Below are positions 45,240 through 53,567 of a stretch of 64,000 nucleotides of DNA, piece by piece. How positions within the stretch are numbered: position 1 is the stretch's first letter; the number at the start of each line of letters is the position of its first letter. The stretch is from NCBI GenBank assembly GCA_029960045.1, contig JASCOV010000001.1, positions 558,001 through 622,000 of the forward strand. The letters run 5' to 3'. The notes under the pieces are model-generated. The model had not been told where the DNA came from. It saw only the letters and a program-made list of their open reading frames with translations, and made no database searches. Source of the DNA: Flavobacteriaceae bacterium PS02293 (GTDB lineage: Bacteria > Bacteroidota > Bacteroidia > Flavobacteriales > Weeksellaceae). The position numbers and the translations under genes are program-made.

Positions 45240-45707
45240 TTATTTTGCTGTTATTTCTGGTTGATGCTTCACTTCAAAATTCAAAGAATTGGCAATGAAA
45301 CAATATTCATTCGCTTTCTGATGAAGTTCAACCGCTTTTTCTATCATTTCTTTTTCAGCAACAATAATCCTTGGTTTCAAAGTAATTTCACTGAATTTTC
45401 CACTTCCGTTTTCATTTTCAATCATTGTTCCTTCTGCAAAATCTTCATATTCTAAAATCAGAATTTTGTTTACAGAACAAAGATGAAGATACCACAACAA
45501 ATGACACGAAGAAACCGAAGCCAACAACAAATCTTCGGGATTATGGAGTTCCGTATTTCCTAAAAAAGTTGGGTCTGACGAACCTAAAATATCAGTTTTT
45601 CCATCAACAGAAATTGTGTAATTTCTCGTATAAGAACGATAGCTTTTTGTGGATTCTCCAGTATTTCCAGTCCAGACTACTTTGCTTTTATATTGATGAT
45701 GTTTCAT
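45240..45707 (-). CDS. OsmC-family protein
   Basis: A 155-residue OsmC/Ohr-like protein, a fold that reduces organic hydroperoxides through two Cys. Here PEDLLLASVSSCHLLWYLHLC has the first Cys in the expected helix (C87-like position), and a second Cys lies in EYCFIANSL. Its start overlaps the end of trpF by 20 bp, so translation is coupled. A detoxifying enzyme in the trp operon is unexpected. Confidence 0.85.
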   Translation of the reverse strand: MKHHQYKSKVVWTGNTGESTKSYRSYTRNYTISVDGKTDILGSSDPTFLGNTELHNPEDLLLASVSSCHLLWYLHLCSVNKILILEYEDFAEGTMIENENGSGKFSEITLKPRIIVAEKEMIEKAVELHQKANEYCFIANSLNFEVKHQPEITAK

Positions 45708-46341
45708 TTTTTATTAATGATAAAAATTCTTTTACTTTTTCTAAATCTTTGTTCCCTGGTTCGATTTCAAATTTTGAATTAATATCAAGAGCAATTGGTT
45801 TTTGATTGATATTTTTTAAATCTCCTGCATTTTCTAATGATATTCCACCGCTTAAAAAATAAGGAATTGGAATTTTGATATCATTTAAAATGTTCCAGTC
45901 AAAGGTTTTTCCTGTTCCACCAAACGTTTTGGAATCTGTATCGAATAAGAAATAATCAATTTTAGATTTTAAATTATGAATTTTAGATTCTAAATTTTCA
46001 GCTTGATTTCCTATTCTAATGACTTTTATAATTCCGATTTTGGGATTTAGATTTTGTCTTAATTCTGAAATGAAATCTTCAGTTTCATCGCCGTGAAGTT
46101 GAATGAAATTTAATTTTGCCTGTTCTGAAATTTCTATGATTTTTTCTAAATCTTCATTCACAAAAACACCAACTTTTCTTTGATAATTTATTTCTGAAAT
46201 TTGCTCCAAACTCAAATGATTCAGAACATATCTCGGAGATTTTTCATAAAAGATAAATCCCAGAAAATCAACTTTCAAATCAATCAATTCTTGAATCTGA
46301 TTGAGTTTTGTTAGTCCACAAACCTTTAATTGATATTCCAT
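45688..46341 (-). CDS. trpF: phosphoribosylanthranilate isomerase
   Basis: TrpF converts phosphoribosylanthranilate to CdRP with a TIM barrel. At 217 residues the length is typical. The N-terminal catalytic Cys lies in LKVCGLTKL, FIFYEKSPRYV is the phosphate-contact block, and the catalytic Asp lies in YFLFDTDSKTFGGTGKTFDW. It is 3 bp after trpC and overlaps the OsmC gene. Confidence 0.94.
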   Translation of the reverse strand: MEYQLKVCGLTKLNQIQELIDLKVDFLGFIFYEKSPRYVLNHLSLEQISEINYQRKVGVFVNEDLEKIIEISEQAKLNFIQLHGDETEDFISELRQNLNPKIGIIKVIRIGNQAENLESKIHNLKSKIDYFLFDTDSKTFGGTGKTFDWNILNDIKIPIPYFLSGGISLENAGDLKNINQKPIALDINSKFEIEPGNKDLEKVKEFLSLIKNETSSI

Positions 46342-46344
46342 TCT

Positions 46345-47124
46345 CTAATTTCCAACTTCTTGAATAAATTCACCGAATTTCTCTCCAGGATTTTCATTTT
46401 TCATAAAATATTCGCCCATCAAAAATCCGTCAAATCCTTTTTCTTTCAGAAATTTGAAATCTTCCTCGTTATAAATTCCACTTTCTGCAACAGACAAAAT
46501 ATCATTAGGAAGTTGATTTTTCAAATTGACAGAATGTTGCAAATCGACTTTGAAATCCTTCAAATTTCTATTGTTGATGCCAACAAAATCAATGTTTCTA
46601 TTAATATGAACAAGTTCGACTTCTGAATGGATTTCCAACAAAACTTCGAGGTTCAATTGATGAGCCAATTCTGTAAATTCTAAAACCTGAATTGGTGAAA
46701 GACAAGATGCTATCAACAAAATGACATCGGCTCCGATTGATTTTGCTTCATAAAATTGATATTCATCGACCATAAAATCCTTTCTCAAAATTGGAATGCT
46801 GATGTGATTTCTAACGCCCAAAATATCTTCAAAACTTCCTCCGAAAAAATCTTTATCCGTCAAAATCGAAATTGCGCTCGCTCCGAATCTTTCGTACTGA
46901 GAAACGACTTCCAAAGGCGAAACTTTATCATTGATGATTCCTTTGCTTGGTGATTGTCTTTTGAATTCGGTAATGATTCCGGATTTGGATTTCAAAGTTT
47001 CTTTCAGTGAAAAAGTTTTCCTTTCAAAAAATTCTGAATCTTTCAGTTGTTCCAGAGAAATCTTGGATTTTGAATCTTTAACTTCCTGGTTTTTTTGTTC
47101 TATGATTTTATCTAGTATCGTCAT
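46345..47124 (-). CDS. trpC: indole-3-glycerol-phosphate synthase
   Basis: TrpC closes the indole ring from CdRP. At 259 residues, FKRQSPSKGII holds a catalytic Lys, RKDFMVDEYQ the second, and GINNRNLKDFKVD and AESGIYNEED are family motifs. It is monofunctional, with trpF as a separate gene. The 128-bp gap after trpD contains R1 copy 4. Confidence 0.96.
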   Translation of the reverse strand: MTILDKIIEQKNQEVKDSKSKISLEQLKDSEFFERKTFSLKETLKSKSGIITEFKRQSPSKGIINDKVSPLEVVSQYERFGASAISILTDKDFFGGSFEDILGVRNHISIPILRKDFMVDEYQFYEAKSIGADVILLIASCLSPIQVLEFTELAHQLNLEVLLEIHSEVELVHINRNIDFVGINNRNLKDFKVDLQHSVNLKNQLPNDILSVAESGIYNEEDFKFLKEKGFDGFLMGEYFMKNENPGEKFGEFIQEVGN

Positions 47125-47155
47125 TTTTTAACTAACTTTTCAATTGATGTTGAAT

Positions 47156-47242
47156 CTGCGACCCGGCTTGAGCGGAAATCCTTTTTTGCTGCTGGAAAAG
47201 CTTTGGCAAAAAAGATTGGGAGCGGAAGACGGAAATTGTCGC
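47156..47242 (-). repeat. R1 hairpin element, copy 4, inside the trp operon
   Basis: On the minus strand the terminal stem is GCGAC with GTCGC (47158-47162 pairs with 47238-47242), a compensated change from GCAGC/GCTGC. The middle CTTTTTTGC/GCAAAAAAGG stem is kept and the apical part is GCTTTTCCAGC. It sits between trpD and trpC in the direction of transcription, so it is part of the trp mRNA. Confidence 0.82.
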
Positions 47243-47252
47243 CATAAAAATT

Positions 47253-48239
47253 CTACTTAATAATATTTTTGAGACTTTCTAAAGCTTTTCCGTTTTCCAA
47301 ACTTTGCTTTGCAAGTTCCAGACAATCATCATAATTACCATATTTTTCAGTGTTTAGAAGAGCGATTGCAGCGTTTGCTAAAACTACAGAATTCTGTTCT
47401 TCGGTTCCTTTTCCTTCTAGGATACTGATGAAAATTTTCGCAGATTCTTCTTTTGTGTTGCCTCCAAAAATACTTTCTGCTTCTATGTTTTTGAATTTTA
47501 AATCTTCTGCGGAATATATTTTTTCGCCTGATTTGTTGATGATTTTTGTATCTCCTGTTAATGAAATTTCGTCATAACCGTCTAAGGCGTGAACCAACAT
47601 AAACTCGCTTTTCTGCTGCTGCAAAAGGTATTGATAAACACGCGCAATTTCCAAGTTTGCAACGCCAATCATAGAATATTTTGGCTTCGCAGGATTTACC
47701 AACGGTCCAAGAATATTGAAAAAGGTTTTAAGTCCCAATTGTTTTCTCAAAGGTGCTACAGACTTTAAAGCCGGATGGAAGAGTGGTGCGTGGATAAAAC
47801 AGATATTTCCTTTTTCCAAGTCGGCTTTCAAATCCTCAGAATTGTCCTTGAATTTGTAACCTAACTCTTCCAAAACATTGGACGAACCAGAGATTGATGA
47901 TGCACCGTAATTACCTTGTTTAGCGACTTTCTGTCCAGTTCCGGCAACGATGAAACTAGCCAAGGTTGAAATATTGAACGTGTTTTTTCCGTCGCCACCA
48001 GTTCCGACAATATCAACCAAGTCGTTCGTTCCCAAATCGATAGGTTTTGCCAATTGAAGTAATGCTTCTCGAAAACCAGTGAGTTCTTCCAAAGTGATGC
48101 TTCTCATCAAGAAAACCGTTACAAAAGCCGTAACCTCGCTTTCGTTGAATTTATTTTGTGAAATCTCAGTCAAAATTGCCTTGGCTTCGGCTCTTGTCAA
48201 AGTCTGGTGGTTGAAGAGATATTGTAATATTTGTTTCAT
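47253..48239 (-). CDS. trpD: anthranilate phosphoribosyltransferase
   Basis: TrpD joins anthranilate with PRPP. At 328 residues, the PRPP-binding VDIVGTGGDGKNTFNIST (about 80-97) and the KQGNYGASS and HPALKSVAPLRKQLG blocks (the second binding the anthranilate/PRPP region) are clear. It is 3 bp after the PLP decarboxylase gene and is followed by R1 copy 4. Confidence 0.97.
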   Translation of the reverse strand: MKQILQYLFNHQTLTRAEAKAILTEISQNKFNESEVTAFVTVFLMRSITLEELTGFREALLQLAKPIDLGTNDLVDIVGTGGDGKNTFNISTLASFIVAGTGQKVAKQGNYGASSISGSSNVLEELGYKFKDNSEDLKADLEKGNICFIHAPLFHPALKSVAPLRKQLGLKTFFNILGPLVNPAKPKYSMIGVANLEIARVYQYLLQQQKSEFMLVHALDGYDEISLTGDTKIINKSGEKIYSAEDLKFKNIEAESIFGGNTKEESAKIFISILEGKGTEEQNSVVLANAAIALLNTEKYGNYDDCLELAKQSLENGKALESLKNIIK

Positions 48240-48242
48240 TGT

Positions 48243-49640
48243 TTATTTTCTTAATAATTCCTGCATCAAATTGAAAACCAGTTCGACATCCGAACTTTCT
48301 GTTCTCCAATTGACCAAAGCAGCTCTGATAGCCTGCTTTCCGTTGTAAATTGTTGGCGTCAAGAATATTTTTTTGGTTTGATTTAATCTTTCTAAAAATT
48401 CCAAAACCTGTTCCGGAGTTTGATTTTTTAATGTGAAGCAAACCGTGTTCAATCTTACCGGAGCGAGCATTTCGAAATTGTTGTTACCTTCAATCAGTTT
48501 TCCGAAATATTGTGAAAGGGAAATGCTTTTTTCAATCATTTCTTTGAAACCGTCTTTTCCATAAGCAATCAGTGAAAACCAAACTGGAAGCGCTTTCAGT
48601 CTTCTGGAATTTTCGGGAAGAAAATTGAGATAACTAAATTTCTCCATTGGGTCTCCAAGATATGGCGCGCTGGAATTTTGGAAAGTCTCTATCTGTTCTA
48701 ATTTATGTTTTTCTTTGATGAAGAATGCCGCGTTTTCATAAGGAACATTCATCCATTTGTGATTGTCAATCGTAATGCTGTCAGCGTTTTCCCAATTTTT
48801 TAATAAATGTTTATGCTCATCAGAACATTTTGCAAAAGCTCCAAAAGCAGCGTCAATGTGCCACCAAAAATTATATTTATTTTTCAGTTTTGAAATCGCT
48901 TCGAAATCATCAAAATCAACTGTGTTTACAGTTCCTGCACTTGAAATTAAAATGAATGGTTCGCCGTTTAGTTCCTCGATTTTTTCTTCTAAATCAACAA
49001 TATTAATACATTCTCTGTTTCCTTCCTGAACTTTGATTTTGATAATGTTACTACTTCCAATTCCCAACATAGAAAGTGATTTGATGGAAGAAGAATGTGG
49101 CATTGCAGACAAAACATTGATTTTTTCCGTGATGCCCTCTTTTGCAAAATCTTTTTCCAGACTTTTCCCAATCCATTGTCTGGCAACTGCAAGACAGGTA
49201 AAATTGGACATCGTCGCGCCACTTACAAAACCGCCGATATAATCTTGAGGCAACTCGAAGAAATCCAACAACATCTTGATAGTTTCGATTTCTATTTGTC
49301 CGGAAATGTCGCCAACTCCGTTGAGAGCCTGCGTATTTTGGTCATAAATAGTAGCTAACCAATCTCCCATTATAGAAGCTGGCGTAGTTCCACCAGTCAC
49401 AAATCCCCAATATCGAGGTCCAGAAGAAGCCACCATCAAAGGCTCTAAACGTTCATTGAACATTTTCAAACTTTCTTCCGAGCCTTTTCCTTCTTTTATA
49501 GAAAGGATTTCTTGTGGTAATTGATGATTGGAATAAGTCGCTCTTTGAGAAATATTATCTAAATATGAAATTCCTTGCTCCTTTATTTTTGCTAAAAGAC
49601 CTTCCAGATTATCAAGGTCTTCTTTTAAGAAATGATTCAT
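48243..49640 (-). CDS. group II PLP-dependent decarboxylase in the trp operon
   Basis: A 465-residue pyridoxal enzyme of the aromatic-amino-acid/glutamate decarboxylase group. H182 (PHSSSIK) would stack on PLP, D263 (HIDAAFGAF) contacts the ring nitrogen, and K295 (DNHKWMNVP) forms the Schiff base. The C-terminus aligns with the family to its end. It lies between trpG (11 bp) and trpD (3 bp), and so is certainly cotranscribed with tryptophan biosynthesis. A substrate cannot be read from motifs; tryptophan or another aromatic acid is suggested only by context. Confidence 0.85.
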   Translation of the reverse strand: MNHFLKEDLDNLEGLLAKIKEQGISYLDNISQRATYSNHQLPQEILSIKEGKGSEESLKMFNERLEPLMVASSGPRYWGFVTGGTTPASIMGDWLATIYDQNTQALNGVGDISGQIEIETIKMLLDFFELPQDYIGGFVSGATMSNFTCLAVARQWIGKSLEKDFAKEGITEKINVLSAMPHSSSIKSLSMLGIGSSNIIKIKVQEGNRECINIVDLEEKIEELNGEPFILISSAGTVNTVDFDDFEAISKLKNKYNFWWHIDAAFGAFAKCSDEHKHLLKNWENADSITIDNHKWMNVPYENAAFFIKEKHKLEQIETFQNSSAPYLGDPMEKFSYLNFLPENSRRLKALPVWFSLIAYGKDGFKEMIEKSISLSQYFGKLIEGNNNFEMLAPVRLNTVCFTLKNQTPEQVLEFLERLNQTKKIFLTPTIYNGKQAIRAALVNWRTESSDVELVFNLMQELLRK

Positions 49641-49651
49641 TTTACTGGCAA

Positions 49652-50218
49652 TTAGTTATTTAAAAAGTTCTCTAAAATCTTTTTACCATCGGGTGTCAAA
49701 ATACTTTCCGGATGATATTGTACGGCGTGAACATCATAAGTTTTGTGTTTCAAACTCATAATCATTCCGTTTTTGTCAACGCTTGTGATTTCCAATTCGG
49801 CAGGAAAATCATCAGGATTTACAGCCCAAGAATGATATCTTCCAACTTCCAAAGTTTCCGGCAGATCTTTGAAAATCTGATGTTCTTTGGTTTGAGTAGA
49901 TTCTGTTGCAACACCGTGATAGATCTCCGAAAGATTAATCAAACTTCCGCCAAAAGCTTCTGCAATAGCTTGTTGTCCAAGGCAAACGCCGAAAATCGAT
50001 TTGGTTGGTGCATATTTTTTTATTAATTCTAACAAAATTCCTGCTTCTTCCGGAATTCCTGGTCCTGGAGAAAGGATGATCTTATCATATTTTTCAATGT
50101 CTTCCAAAGTGATCTTATCATTTCTGAAAACATCTACTTCTGAACCAATTATTTGTTCAATGATTTGAACTAAATTATATGTGAAACTGTCGTAGTTATC
50201 AAACACTAATATTTTCAT
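49652..50218 (-). CDS. trpG: anthranilate synthase, glutamine amidotransferase subunit
   Basis: The class I glutamine amidotransferase that supplies ammonia to TrpE. At 188 residues, nucleophile Cys79 lies in FGVCLGQQ; the His and Glu of the triad lie in VQYHPESILTP. SPGPGIPEEAG is the oxyanion-side block. Its start overlaps the trpE stop by 4 bp. PabA-type use in folate synthesis is possible as well. Confidence 0.95.
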   Translation of the reverse strand: MKILVFDNYDSFTYNLVQIIEQIIGSEVDVFRNDKITLEDIEKYDKIILSPGPGIPEEAGILLELIKKYAPTKSIFGVCLGQQAIAEAFGGSLINLSEIYHGVATESTQTKEHQIFKDLPETLEVGRYHSWAVNPDDFPAELEITSVDKNGMIMSLKHKTYDVHAVQYHPESILTPDGKKILENFLNN

Positions 50219-51633
50219 AATTTCTCTGCTTTTAAAACGGCTTTTTTCAAAGCTCCTAATTTATTGTTCACTTCCTGTAACTCACTTTCTGCAACAGATT
50301 TGGCTGTAATTCCTGCGCCTGCCTGATAAAATAACGTGTTGTTTTTACTCAAGAAAGTTCGAATCATAATTGCCTGATTACAACTTCCATCAAAACCGAC
50401 AAAACCAATGCAACCTGCGTAATAACTTCTGGAAGTTTTCTCGTGTTCATCAATGAGTTGCATCGCTCTGTATTTTGGTGCGCCGCTCAAAGTGCCTTGT
50501 GGGAAAGTTGTGGCTATCATTTCGTAAGGATTCTGATTTTCTTTCACATCTGCAACCACTTCGGAAACCATATGAATCACGTGGGAGAAAAAATGGATTT
50601 CTTTCAGCTTGGAAACGATTGTTTTTTTCCCGTGAATGCTCAAATCATTTCTCGCCAAATCTACCAACATCGTATGTTCTGCATTTTCTTTCGGGTCTTT
50701 TTTGAGTTCTTCCGCTGATTCTAAATCTTTTTCGATGTTTCCTGTTCTTTTGAAAGTTCCTGCAATTGGATGAATAATGGCTTTTCCGTTTTTGATAATC
50801 AACTGACTTTCCGGACTGGAACCCATTAATTTGTAATCGCCATAATCGAAGAAGAATAAATAAGGAGAAGGATTGATATTTCGCAAAGCACGATAAACAT
50901 TGAACTCGTCGCCTTGGAATTTCTGCTCGAATCTTCTGCTCAAAACCAATTGGAAAACATCACCACGGAAACAATGTTTCTTCGCAAATTCTACCGATTC
51001 CAAAAATTCTTCATCTTTCAAATTTGAAGTTTCTTCTGCTGTGATTTCGAATGGGAAAACCGGTGCATTTTTTTGATTGATGAAATTTTCTATTGTGGAA
51101 AGTTCCGATTTAAGTCCATCAATTTTATTTTCTATGAGGAACATTTCGTCGTTGTGATGGTTGATGGCAATCACATATTGATAAAGGCGATAACGCATCA
51201 AAGGAATTTTATTTTCCTCAGAGAGTTCTTTGAATTTTATATTCTCAAAAAACGGAATTGCATCATAACTCGTGTATCCAAAAAAACCTTGCGCACTTTT
51301 CCCGATTTCGTGGTTTGGTTTTTCACATTGAAAAGCATCTGAAAATTCCTGAAGCAAATCAGACAATTTTTCATTTTCCAGCTGAATCTTTTCTGGATTT
51401 TCTAACGGAAATTTGAATTCTGCTTCGTGGTAATCTCTGATCTCGATTCCTGCAATGGCGTTTACACAAATGAAGGAGTAGGAATTTTCAGAATTTTGAT
51501 TTCCTGCATTTTCCAGAAGAATCGTATCGCGAAAGTTGTCGCGAAGTCGCAGGTAGATTCCGATTGGCGTGAAGAGATCTGCCAATTGTGATTTTACGGT
51601 GGTTTTTACTTTTATGGTTTTACTGAATTTCAT
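50215..51633 (-). CDS. trpE: anthranilate synthase component I
   Basis: TrpE converts chorismate to anthranilate. At 472 residues it has the chorismate-binding C-terminal domain (GDVFQLVLSRRFEQ, HPIAGTFKRTGN, AEHTMLVDLARND, FPQGTLSGAPKYRAMQLI). The N-terminal region has TILLENAGN where the tryptophan-binding LLES motif is found in enterics, so feedback binding may be retained in altered form. It is the first structural gene of the operon, 115 bp downstream of the leader ORF and 51 bp after the attenuator stem. Confidence 0.95.
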   Translation of the reverse strand: MKFSKTIKVKTTVKSQLADLFTPIGIYLRLRDNFRDTILLENAGNQNSENSYSFICVNAIAGIEIRDYHEAEFKFPLENPEKIQLENEKLSDLLQEFSDAFQCEKPNHEIGKSAQGFFGYTSYDAIPFFENIKFKELSEENKIPLMRYRLYQYVIAINHHNDEMFLIENKIDGLKSELSTIENFINQKNAPVFPFEITAEETSNLKDEEFLESVEFAKKHCFRGDVFQLVLSRRFEQKFQGDEFNVYRALRNINPSPYLFFFDYGDYKLMGSSPESQLIIKNGKAIIHPIAGTFKRTGNIEKDLESAEELKKDPKENAEHTMLVDLARNDLSIHGKKTIVSKLKEIHFFSHVIHMVSEVVADVKENQNPYEMIATTFPQGTLSGAPKYRAMQLIDEHEKTSRSYYAGCIGFVGFDGSCNQAIMIRTFLSKNNTLFYQAGAGITAKSVAESELQEVNNKLGALKKAVLKAEKL

Positions 51634-51655
51634 CAGATATTAAATTTAGTTGGTT

Positions 51656-51683
51656 AAAATCCTTCGACAAGCTCAGGATGACA
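51656..51683. repeat. short dispersed repeat before trpE
   Basis: CCTTCGACAAGCTCAGGATG lies between the attenuator and trpE. Related CTTCGNC/GCTCAG blocks occur at 19900 and, in part, in the 27-nt insert of R1 copy 2 (15280-15300). Confidence 0.4.
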
Positions 51684-51793
51684 TAAAAAAAAGACTTCAA
51701 CAAAAATGTCGAAGTCTTATTATGATTGAGTTATAGTTAGTTCAGAATTTAGAACACCGATAAGTCTTTCAGACCCGACAAAGAGTTTGAAAG
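51684..51793 (-). promoter_or_regulatory. trp operon attenuator
   Basis: Four segments in the minus-strand leader RNA: 1 = CTTTCAAAC (51793-51785), 2 = GTCTGAAAG (51774-51766) with adjoining GTCGGGTCT (51779-51771), 3 = AGACTTCGAC (51717-51708), 4 = GTTGAAGTCTT (51701-51691) followed by a U tract to 51684. 1:2 pairs in 8 of 9; 2:3 pairs GTCG and GTCT with one G-U and a bulge; 3:4 is an 11-bp terminator. Stalling at the Trp codons covers 1 and frees 2 for antitermination; reaching the stop codon covers 2 and allows termination. Confidence 0.85.
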
Positions 51794-51823
51794 CCACCAC
51801 CAGTTATTGTTCATTGTTTTCAT
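51749..51823 (-). CDS. trpL: trp leader peptide with three tandem Trp
   Basis: A 24-residue ORF, MKTMNNNWWWLSNSLSGLKD then LSVF. The three TGG codons occupy 51802-51794, directly before attenuator segment 1. The stop codon (51749-51751) lies beyond segment 2, as a leader peptide needs. The ATG is 5 nt after the promoter element, so the leader may be translated from a leaderless mRNA or from the second ATG (51814). Confidence 0.88.
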   Translation of the reverse strand: MKTMNNNWWWLSNSLSGLKDLSVF

Positions 51824-51828
51824 TACAG

Positions 51829-51858
51829 CAAATTTAGAAATGATTTTTAATTCTGCAA
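51829..51858 (-). promoter_or_regulatory. trp operon promoter
   Basis: On the minus strand TTG (51858-51856), a 19-nt spacer and TAAATTTG (51836-51829) match the Bacteroidetes consensus. It begins 15 nt upstream of the end of the preceding T9SS gene (51873). Confidence 0.8.
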
Positions 51859-51872
51859 CTATTTTTCTCAAC

Positions 51873-53426
51873 TTATTTTATAACTTTTTGAGAAGTCGTT
51901 GATTTATTGGTTTCAATCTTTACCAAATAAGAACCTTTTGGATAATTTTTAAAATCAACTGTAGTCGTATTTCCGTTGATTGTTTTAAGCAATTTTCCGT
52001 CTAAAGAATAAATCTGAATAGATTTAATCGTCTCATCAGTCTTGATATTCAACTGGTCAACAACCGGATTTGGATAAACTTTGATGTTGGTTTTGTTTAC
52101 ATCACTCACAGCCAAATTATTTTTTGAGAAACTGATATTATCCAATCTCAAAGCCGTTGTTGTCACAACTTTCGGTGTCGTATTACCGAATCCGATGTAA
52201 TAAAATTGGTCGGCTGTTGCTGTATAGCTTACGGTAAATTCTGTGTAAGCTTGTTGAGAAACAGTTTGTGTTCTTAGATTCTCAATGATGTTATTTTTGT
52301 CCGGAGCACTTGCTACTGCTACTTTCAACGTCACTGGGTCAGCAGATTCATTTCCGATGGATGTGTAATATTTTGCCGTAACCGTTTCGCCGTTTTTCAG
52401 GTAAATAGGATAGGAGAACAACCAGTCGTTTTTCCCAGCAGTAGATGTACTTGTATTATTGTAAGCATATCCACTTCCGTTTTGAGCAACAGCAGAGTTT
52501 TCACCCATCAACCAAGTGGTAGAAGCCCAACCGTCTGAATCATATTCGCCAAAATTCTCAACTGTTTTTTCGAAATCATAAGAATAAGGCAATTCTGCTG
52601 GTGTCCAAATCGATTTTGGTCCAGCCCATCCAGATCCGCAATCTGCATTTTTCAGGAAGAACTGGTATCTTTTTCCTGATTGTAAATTATCGAAAGCTTT
52701 GGTTGTAGAAGAAGTGATTCCTCTGGAAGAAACTGAAGTGTCAAAAGTTGTCAGTCCTGTATCATAACTTGCAATTCCAGAAGTTGCAGACCAATTGATA
52801 GTTACTGAATTTGGTTTAAGATTAGAAGTTGAAAATCCATCTACTGAAGGCATCAAGCAATTTGCAGATTGACTGATGTATAAATCATCCAAAGCCAGAT
52901 AAGTTCCGCTGTTTGTGTTGTTAATGAACGCTAAATAAATCGTTTTGCCTTTGTAAGCAGAAAGATCCAGATTATGACTGGCATAATCGAAAGGCTGTTC
53001 AGCGTCGATCTGCGTAAGCGTTGTCGTGAAAGATTCCTGATTGTTATTGGTTTCAGAAACTTTGACTGCGTAAGAATCTGTAAATTCAAAATCGTAAGAT
53101 TTACCTTTCCAGTAAAGTGTTGGATTTCCCTCTTGTGGAATTGTAATAGCTGGTGTAATCAACCAATCATTGGCTTGACCTTCCGGATCATAATATGAAG
53201 TACTGAAAGCAATTTTGTTGTCGTAACCGTCATAAAACTTAATCCAAGCTTCTGTGTTGAAATCCTGAACTTGTCCCCATTCAGGAACCTGTAAACCGTC
53301 TGCATTGATTGTTTTAAATTGGGATAAAGGCGTTCCGTTGTTGTTTTCGAAACCTGCATTAAAGACCTGTGCATTGATATTAACCACTAATGATAAGGCT
53401 AATAAACTGATAATTTTTTTATTCAA
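51873..53426 (-). CDS. secreted choice-of-anchor/fibronectin protein with T9SS sorting domain
   Basis: A 517-residue surface protein. Signal peptide (1-19, NINAQ); a choice-of-anchor-J-like domain (about 20-190); a fibronectin type III-like module (about 195-285, SVTINWSATSGIASYD); a second anchor-like domain (about 290-430); and a C-terminal type A sorting domain (about 440-517, IKVYPNPVVDQLNIK to TTSQKVIK). The start is TTG at 53426; a TAATTTTG promoter element lies 25 nt before it. It probably acts outside the cell in adhesion or binding. Confidence 0.82.
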   Translation of the reverse strand: MNKKIISLLALSLVVNINAQVFNAGFENNNGTPLSQFKTINADGLQVPEWGQVQDFNTEAWIKFYDGYDNKIAFSTSYYDPEGQANDWLITPAITIPQEGNPTLYWKGKSYDFEFTDSYAVKVSETNNNQESFTTTLTQIDAEQPFDYASHNLDLSAYKGKTIYLAFINNTNSGTYLALDDLYISQSANCLMPSVDGFSTSNLKPNSVTINWSATSGIASYDTGLTTFDTSVSSRGITSSTTKAFDNLQSGKRYQFFLKNADCGSGWAGPKSIWTPAELPYSYDFEKTVENFGEYDSDGWASTTWLMGENSAVAQNGSGYAYNNTSTSTAGKNDWLFSYPIYLKNGETVTAKYYTSIGNESADPVTLKVAVASAPDKNNIIENLRTQTVSQQAYTEFTVSYTATADQFYYIGFGNTTPKVVTTTALRLDNISFSKNNLAVSDVNKTNIKVYPNPVVDQLNIKTDETIKSIQIYSLDGKLLKTINGNTTTVDFKNYPKGSYLVKIETNKSTTSQKVIK

Positions 53427-53451
53427 TTTAATAAATTTATAAATTCGGGGG

Positions 53452-53459
53452 CAAAATTA
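53452..53459 (-). promoter_or_regulatory. promoter element of the T9SS anchor protein gene
   Basis: TAATTTTG on the minus strand, 25 nt before the TTG start codon at 53426. Confidence 0.5.
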
Positions 53460-53567
53460 TGTATTGATATCCGGATTGAATAATTCAAATTGTTAAATGT
53501 GATTCAATTTATAACCATTATTAATTGTTATTTTTCAATTATAAATAGTTTAATTTATGAATTCTAA

